Origin: Puniceicoccales bacterium
Lineage (GTDB): Bacteria; Verrucomicrobiota; Verrucomicrobiia; Opitutales; UBA953
Assembly: GCA_031279675.1 (NCBI GenBank)
Contig: JAITIB010000115.1
Coordinates: 1 to 9,674 of the forward strand
DNA length: 9,674 nucleotides
Direction: 5' to 3'
This document shows positions 6,000 through 9,674 of this stretch, in pieces. A model generated the notes under the pieces. It was given only the letters and a program-made list of their open reading frames with translations. It had not been told where the DNA came from and did no database searches. Each line of letters begins with the position of its first letter. Within the stretch, counting starts at the first letter, position 1. Both the position numbers and the translations under genes were made by a program.

Positions 6000-7166
6000 A
6001 TGACCAAGATACCGTTGCTTGATTTGTCCGCCCAGAATGGTGAGCTTGAGGGGGAACTCACCACTGCGTTCCAACGCGTTTTGCGTTCCCGCTGTTACAT
6101 CATGGGGCCGGAGTTGGAGGCTTTTGAGAAGGATGTCGCCCGGGAGTGTGGCGTGGCGCACGGGCTTGGCGTTTCCAGTGGCACGGATGCCATATTGCTT
6201 GCCTTGATGGCGCTTGGAATTGGGCAGGGCGACGAGGTGCTTGTGCCGGCGTTCACGTTTTTTGCGACAGCCGGCTGCGTGTCCCGCATTGGGGCGACTC
6301 CGGTGTGGGTGGATGTGGAGGCGCACACGTTCAACATGTCCTTGTCTGATGCCGGGCGGAAGGTGTCGGAGCGCACGCGGGCGATCATTCCTGTGCATCT
6401 TTTCGGGCAGGCGATGGACATGGATGCCGTGTTGGATTTTGCGCGCCGGCACGGGTTGCGTGTGGTGGAGGATTGTGCGCAGTCACTGGGGGCGAGGTGG
6501 CGTGGGCGTCCGGTGGGGAGTTTCGGGGATTTTGGAGCGTATAGTTTTTTCCCGAGCAAAAACCTGGGTGGTTTTGGTGACGCGGGTTTGCTGGCATCCA
6601 ATGATGCGGCGCTGGCTGAGCGTGCGAGGGTGTTGCGCGTGCATGGGATGGCGCCAAAGTATTTTCACAAGTTCGTGGGGGGGAATTTCCGCATGGATCC
6701 GTTGCAGGCGGCGTTGCTGGGTGTGAAGCTGCCGCATTTGGCGGCATATAACGCGCGACGGGGGGCAAACGCCGCTTTTTACCGGCGTGCGTTGGGGAGG
6801 GTTGCGGGCGTGGCGGACAATGCGCCGGGCGGGGCACCCGGGGATGCGGTGGTGTTGCTGCCGGTGGATTTTTCGGGCGGGGGGATCTGGAATCAGTTCA
6901 CGCTGCGTGTGAGGGGTGCGGGGCGGAGGGAAGCGTTGCGGGCGCACTTGGGCGGGTGTGGCATCGGGTGCGAGGTTTACTATCCGCTTTCATTGGACAG
7001 GCAGGAATGTTTCGCGGGGGTGGGGCGTGGCGGCGGGTCTGTCGTCGTGGCGCATGAGCTTGCGGACGAGGTGTTGAGCATCCCGGTTTTCCCCGATTTG
7101 GACGAGGAGCAGTTGGGTGGCGTGGTGGCGGCGATTGTGGACTGGCTTGGGAGCTTGGGCCGTTGA
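6000..7166 (+). CDS. DegT/DnrJ/EryC1/StrS family PLP-dependent sugar aminotransferase
   Basis: This family transfers an amino group, usually from glutamate, to a keto sugar bound to a nucleotide, making amino sugars for lipopolysaccharide, capsule or glycans. The 388-residue length is normal for the fold. SGTDA at 60-64 binds the PLP phosphate, VEDCAQSLGA at 156-165 has Asp158 for the pyridine nitrogen, and SFFPSKNLGGFGDAG carries the PLP lysine at Lys187. GGNFRMDPLQAAL (227-239) and WNQFTLRV (297-304) match the substrate end of the family. It most resembles the WbpE/WlbC branch, which acts on UDP-linked 3-keto sugars, but the exact substrate is inference. The ATG at 6000 is right at the conserved PLLDL opening and lacks an SD. 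No glycosyltransferase or dehydrogenase gene lies nearby. slyX follows 17 bases later. Confidence 0.92.
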   Translation: MTKIPLLDLSAQNGELEGELTTAFQRVLRSRCYIMGPELEAFEKDVARECGVAHGLGVSSGTDAILLALMALGIGQGDEVLVPAFTFFATAGCVSRIGATPVWVDVEAHTFNMSLSDAGRKVSERTRAIIPVHLFGQAMDMDAVLDFARRHGLRVVEDCAQSLGARWRGRPVGSFGDFGAYSFFPSKNLGGFGDAGLLASNDAALAERARVLRVHGMAPKYFHKFVGGNFRMDPLQAALLGVKLPHLAAYNARRGANAAFYRRALGRVAGVADNAPGGAPGDAVVLLPVDFSGGGIWNQFTLRVRGAGRREALRAHLGGCGIGCEVYYPLSLDRQECFAGVGRGGGSVVVAHELADEVLSIPVFPDLDEEQLGGVVAAIVDWLGSLGR

Positions 7167-7183
7167 GGGAGCTTTGTTTTCCG

Positions 7184-7414
7184 ATGGATGGCGCTGTCAT
7201 GGATTCGCGTGTGCGGGAGTTGGAGATTAAACTGACGTTTTTGGAAAAACGCCTTGAGGATGTGGAGGCGGGGGCGCTGATGCATTTTCGGCGGATGGAG
7301 CGGATGGAGCGCGAGATGCGGCGTCTGGCTGCGGTGGCGTCGCGTTTGGCCGCGGGCGCCGGGGAGGGCGGGGGAGGCGCGTTTCCGGGGGATGAAAGGC
7401 CTCCGCACTATTGA
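7184..7414 (+). CDS. slyX: SlyX family protein
   Basis: SlyX is a small coiled-coil protein of unknown biochemical role, common in Gram-negative bacteria. The 76-residue product has the expected layout: VRELEIKLTFLEKRLEDVEA forms the amphipathic helix, a basic region follows, then a Gly-rich linker, and it ends in ERPPHY, the family's diagnostic C-terminus. The ATG at 7184 was chosen. An ATG at 7199 would leave 71 residues, closer to the usual SlyX start at the helix, and a TTG at 7163 would overlap the aminotransferase stop. GAGGGAG lies about 12 bases before 7184. It is 17 bases after the aminotransferase gene, so co-transcription is likely, and it ends at a hairpin terminator. Confidence 0.85.
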   Translation: MDGAVMDSRVRELEIKLTFLEKRLEDVEAGALMHFRRMERMEREMRRLAAVASRLAAGAGEGGGGAFPGDERPPHY

Positions 7415-7417
7415 CGG

Positions 7418-7443
7418 GAGGCGCTTTCGCCCGCCTTATTTTT
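7418..7443 (+). terminator. Probable Rho-independent terminator after slyX
   Basis: GGCGC pairs with GC and GCC across a TTTC loop with a two-base CC bulge, extended by one A-T pair, and TTATTTTT follows. It lies four bases after the slyX stop and overlaps the stop codon of the convergent solute-binding protein gene. The stem is short and bulged, so efficiency is unclear. Confidence 0.45.
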
Positions 7444-9358
7444 CGGTGTTAAACTGGTCGTGGATGCGCACCGCCTTGGGGAAGGTTTTTCCCTTGGACA
7501 TGGCGTCCTGGGTTTGCGCCTTGATGTTTTCGTCCAGCCAGAAGGTGCCTGTTTCGAAGAGGTCGTCGCTGATTTTCACGCCGAAGCCCGGCGCGTAGCG
7601 TATCCAGCGCCAGCTTGCGACGCGGTAAATCACCACTTTGTATCCGGGGACGAAACTTGCCTCTTCGTGCAGGAGTCGTTGGATCTCATGCCCGAGGGTC
7701 AGGACTTCGGCCTCTGTTTTTGCCTCGCGGTGGCGGTCGATCAAGGCGGAGAGGGCTTTGTCGCGAGTGCTTGTGATGTTGTTTGTCTGGCGTTTTGGGG
7801 ACACGGTGCCGTCGGGGTTGGCAACCACGGCGTTCTCGACATGGTGGCTTTCCCAGAATGTGGGGTATTTGTTTGAGACGTTCCATGCGCTGAGGGCGAT
7901 GTCGTGTTTTTTCTCCATGGTTTTCTTGTAAAACGTGGTCGGTTCGAGCGATTCGGGACGGAACTCCAACCCTGCCTTGCGCGCCGAGTCTATCAATGTC
8001 GGGAGGAATTTCCTTTCGTCCGTGTCGCGTGTCGTGAGTTGGAAGCTCAGGCGGGAGTCCGTGTCCGGGTTGACGAGGATCCCGTCCGGCCCGCGGCGGG
8101 TGTAACCGGCGGCGGCGAAGTGGCGTATCGCCACATCGGGGTCGTAGGGGCGCGCGCGCAAGGTGGCGTTGGTGAATTTTCCAAAGCCTTCCGAGAAGTG
8201 GTTCAGGCGTTGGTAATCGCCACGGAAGAATGTGTTGATGACGCGCTGCCAGTCGGTGGCGTGTTGGATTCCCAGCCGCACCTCGCGGTTGTCCAGCGCT
8301 GGATTGATGGTGTTGAGGAACAGGCCCCAGGTCGGGCATGGGCGGTCAAAATAAAACGTGTGTTTTTCGACGTAACCCTCCTGATGTCTGGGCTCGTTAT
8401 TGAGCGCATACCAGAATTTGGGCAGGCGGATCTCCATGAAGTCCAGGTCGCCCAACAAAAACATGCGGTAGGTTTTTTCCGGGTCGCGCACGATGCGGAA
8501 GGTGACGTGCGCCGGGTTGAAGCGGTTTCGGTAATAGCGTTCCGTGTCGCCCCACCAGCGCGCAACGCGGTCTATGGTGATGCTTTGCTGCGAGATTGTT
8601 TTTCCGGGGTTCACTTGGTAGGGGCCCGCCGTCGGCTGGTGGCGGGCTTGGTAACGAATGGGGAAGTCGGGGCCGAATTCGCGAAAAAATTCCCGTGGGG
8701 TGGGCTCGATGGATGCGTTGTAAACCGGGTCGGGGCGTTCATCGGGCAGGGTGATGGCGAGCGTATAGTCGTCGAATTTTGTGATGCCCGCGAATTCCTT
8801 CGAATAAAAATCGTTGTACCACGGCGCCTGGATGTGCGGGCTTGTGTAGAAGTAAAATGTGAAAAAGTAATCGTCCGCGGTGATCGGTTGTCCGTCGCTA
8901 AAGTGCGCGCGCGGGTTGAGTTTGAAGAACACTGTGCGCCTGTCCGCGGAAACGGCCCAGTGTGTGGCCGTGCCCGGGATCGGCCTGTCGGTGTTCGGGT
9001 GGGGCATGGTCAGCAAAATCATGTAGGCGTCGTAGATGCGGCTTCGGAACGAGCTGTTGGCGTTCGGGCCCACCCGGCGCAGCGTTGGCGGATAGGTGGG
9101 GATGCCGAATCTTATCGTTCCGCCGCGCCTGGCTTCGGGCGAGGCAAACTCCGGGTCGGTCTCGTTTGTTTCCCAGACAATGTCCTTGGGCAAGTCATCC
9201 GGTGTCGCGAACTTGAAAAACTCCGGGTTCGCCCGGTAATGCGCCATCGCCTCCGGTGATTGGTAAACCGTCCCGCGCGCCCCCGCGCAAAACATGAATG
9301 CCGCGACGCCACCGCTCAATGCGGCGCGGGCAACCCTGGCAATGAAACGAAAATTCAT
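7436..9358 (-). CDS. Extracellular solute-binding protein, family 5 (oligopeptide/YejA-like ABC transporter)
   Basis: This is a periplasmic receptor that captures peptides or related solutes for an ABC importer. The 640-residue protein starts with an N-terminal signal peptide: Arg residues at 4, 8 and 11, then a hydrophobic core to about residue 27, with cleavage likely near ARG-TVY. The family-5 signature is at about 137-170, where RTVFFKLNPRAHFSDGQP and ITADDYFFTF are typical of the SBP_bac_5 domain. Later blocks such as DYQRLNHFSEGFGKF and GPDGILVN resemble the larger YejA-type members, and 640 residues fits that subgroup. The substrate is not determined. No permease or ATPase gene is visible on either side, so it is either an orphan receptor or its transporter is elsewhere. 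It is convergent with slyX and divergent from aspS. The start codon has no near SD, but a dyad lies just before it. Confidence 0.9.
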   Translation of the reverse strand: MNFRFIARVARAALSGGVAAFMFCAGARGTVYQSPEAMAHYRANPEFFKFATPDDLPKDIVWETNETDPEFASPEARRGGTIRFGIPTYPPTLRRVGPNANSSFRSRIYDAYMILLTMPHPNTDRPIPGTATHWAVSADRRTVFFKLNPRAHFSDGQPITADDYFFTFYFYTSPHIQAPWYNDFYSKEFAGITKFDDYTLAITLPDERPDPVYNASIEPTPREFFREFGPDFPIRYQARHQPTAGPYQVNPGKTISQQSITIDRVARWWGDTERYYRNRFNPAHVTFRIVRDPEKTYRMFLLGDLDFMEIRLPKFWYALNNEPRHQEGYVEKHTFYFDRPCPTWGLFLNTINPALDNREVRLGIQHATDWQRVINTFFRGDYQRLNHFSEGFGKFTNATLRARPYDPDVAIRHFAAAGYTRRGPDGILVNPDTDSRLSFQLTTRDTDERKFLPTLIDSARKAGLEFRPESLEPTTFYKKTMEKKHDIALSAWNVSNKYPTFWESHHVENAVVANPDGTVSPKRQTNNITSTRDKALSALIDRHREAKTEAEVLTLGHEIQRLLHEEASFVPGYKVVIYRVASWRWIRYAPGFGVKISDDLFETGTFWLDENIKAQTQDAMSKGKTFPKAVRIHDQFNTEK

Positions 9359-9361
9359 GCG

Positions 9362-9383
9362 TGCGGAGATAGAACGCTCCGCA
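9362..9383. promoter_or_regulatory. Perfect 7-bp dyad just before the solute-binding protein start
   Basis: TGCGGAG (9362-9368) and CTCCGCA (9377-9383) are perfect inverted repeats around an 8-base spacer. On the minus strand the hairpin ends three bases before the ATG of the solute-binding protein, and its 5' arm contains GGAG. It could be an RNA hairpin limiting translation or a protein-binding dyad. The symmetry is plain; the role is inference. Confidence 0.35.
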
Positions 9384-9507
9384 TCCCTCGCACAATGCTT
9401 AAACCGCCGCCCGGCCCGCTCCCGTTTCGCATGACGCGGGTGGTTTTAGTTTTTACATCCGTGAGGCCGCATTTAACATGCGCCGTTTTTTCACACGACA
9501 CATCACC

Positions 9508-9674
9508 ATGCTTCGCACCCAACACTGCAACAGCCTCACTCCTGCCGACACCGGGAAAAACGTCACACTCATCGGGTGGGTGGACACCGTGCGCGATCTC
9601 GGTGGCGTCCGGTTCGTGGATTTGCGCGACCGCGAGGGAATTACCCAGATCGTTTTCCATCCCGACAGGCCGGA
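9508..9674 (+). CDS. aspS: Aspartyl-tRNA synthetase, N-terminal part (runs off the right edge)
   Basis: AspRS charges tRNA-Asp with aspartate in the cytoplasm. Only 55 codons lie in the window. They read MLRTQHCNSLTPADTGKNV and continue with IGWVDTVRDLGGVRFVDLRD and REGITQIVF. This is the N-terminal OB-fold that binds the anticodon, and GWV plus RD-GGV-F-DLRDREG-QIVF is highly conserved in bacterial AspRS. The ATG at 9508 matches the usual start, while an in-frame ATG at 9478 would add ten basic, non-conserved residues. No good SD precedes either. It is divergent from the solute-binding protein gene, so the 150 bases between should hold promoters for both, which I could not locate exactly. 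Class II catalytic motifs lie beyond the edge. Confidence 0.9.
   Translation, partial: MLRTQHCNSLTPADTGKNVTLIGWVDTVRDLGGVRFVDLRDREGITQIVFHPDRP

Noticed and set aside
7904..9259. Long + strand open frame (451 codons) opposite the solute-binding protein
   Set aside because: The minus-strand protein has a signal peptide and SBP family motifs. The + frame is a Val/Arg/Gly-rich shadow.

Overview
The window looks like a stretch of chromosome from a GC-rich Gram-negative bacterium. The signs are an inner-membrane secretion protein, a periplasmic substrate-binding protein with a signal peptide, a likely lipoprotein, and mostly core genes. Few genes have a convincing Shine-Dalgarno (SD) sequence. Gene content and sequence style would fit Verrucomicrobiota (Opitutaceae-like), but that placement is my impression and I have no database result behind it.

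Left half, minus strand, read from high to low coordinates: a small protein of unknown function (4641-4312), surE (4278-3481), and three membrane-sector ATP synthase genes, atpB (a subunit, about 3420-2563), atpE (c subunit, 2517-2254) and atpF (b subunit, 2222-1653). A GspF/PilC-type secretion protein follows (1522-206). Gaps from the unknown gene to atpF are 31 to 60 bases, so these probably form one transcription unit. The atpH-atpA-atpG-atpD-atpC genes do not follow atpF; a gspF-like gene comes next, so the F1 genes are either beyond it or elsewhere. The first 205 bases hold nothing I can support.

Middle, 4642 to about 5999: an intergenic stretch holds a terminator-like hairpin pointing in + with no + gene before it, and, on the minus strand, a strong SD followed by a six-codon open frame in the presumed operon leader. 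Then comes an AT-rich insert carrying two + genes of unknown function, a probable lipoprotein (4960-5598) and a small multi-pass membrane protein (5607-5897). Their composition differs sharply from both flanks, which suggests acquired DNA.

Right half: a PLP-dependent sugar aminotransferase of the DegT/DnrJ/EryC1/StrS family (6000-7166, +), followed closely by slyX (7184-7414, +) and a likely terminator. Convergent to these is a large family-5 extracellular solute-binding protein (9358-7436, minus). Divergent from that, at the right edge, is the 5' end of aspS, aspartyl-tRNA synthetase (from 9508, +). A 7-bp dyad sits immediately ahead of the solute-binding protein start codon.

The clearest functional group is the F0 sector (proton channel a, rotor c, stator b). 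The other genes look like ordinary housekeeping or transport functions that do not form one system. The least explained material is the AT-rich two-gene insert and the leader region around 4680-4772.
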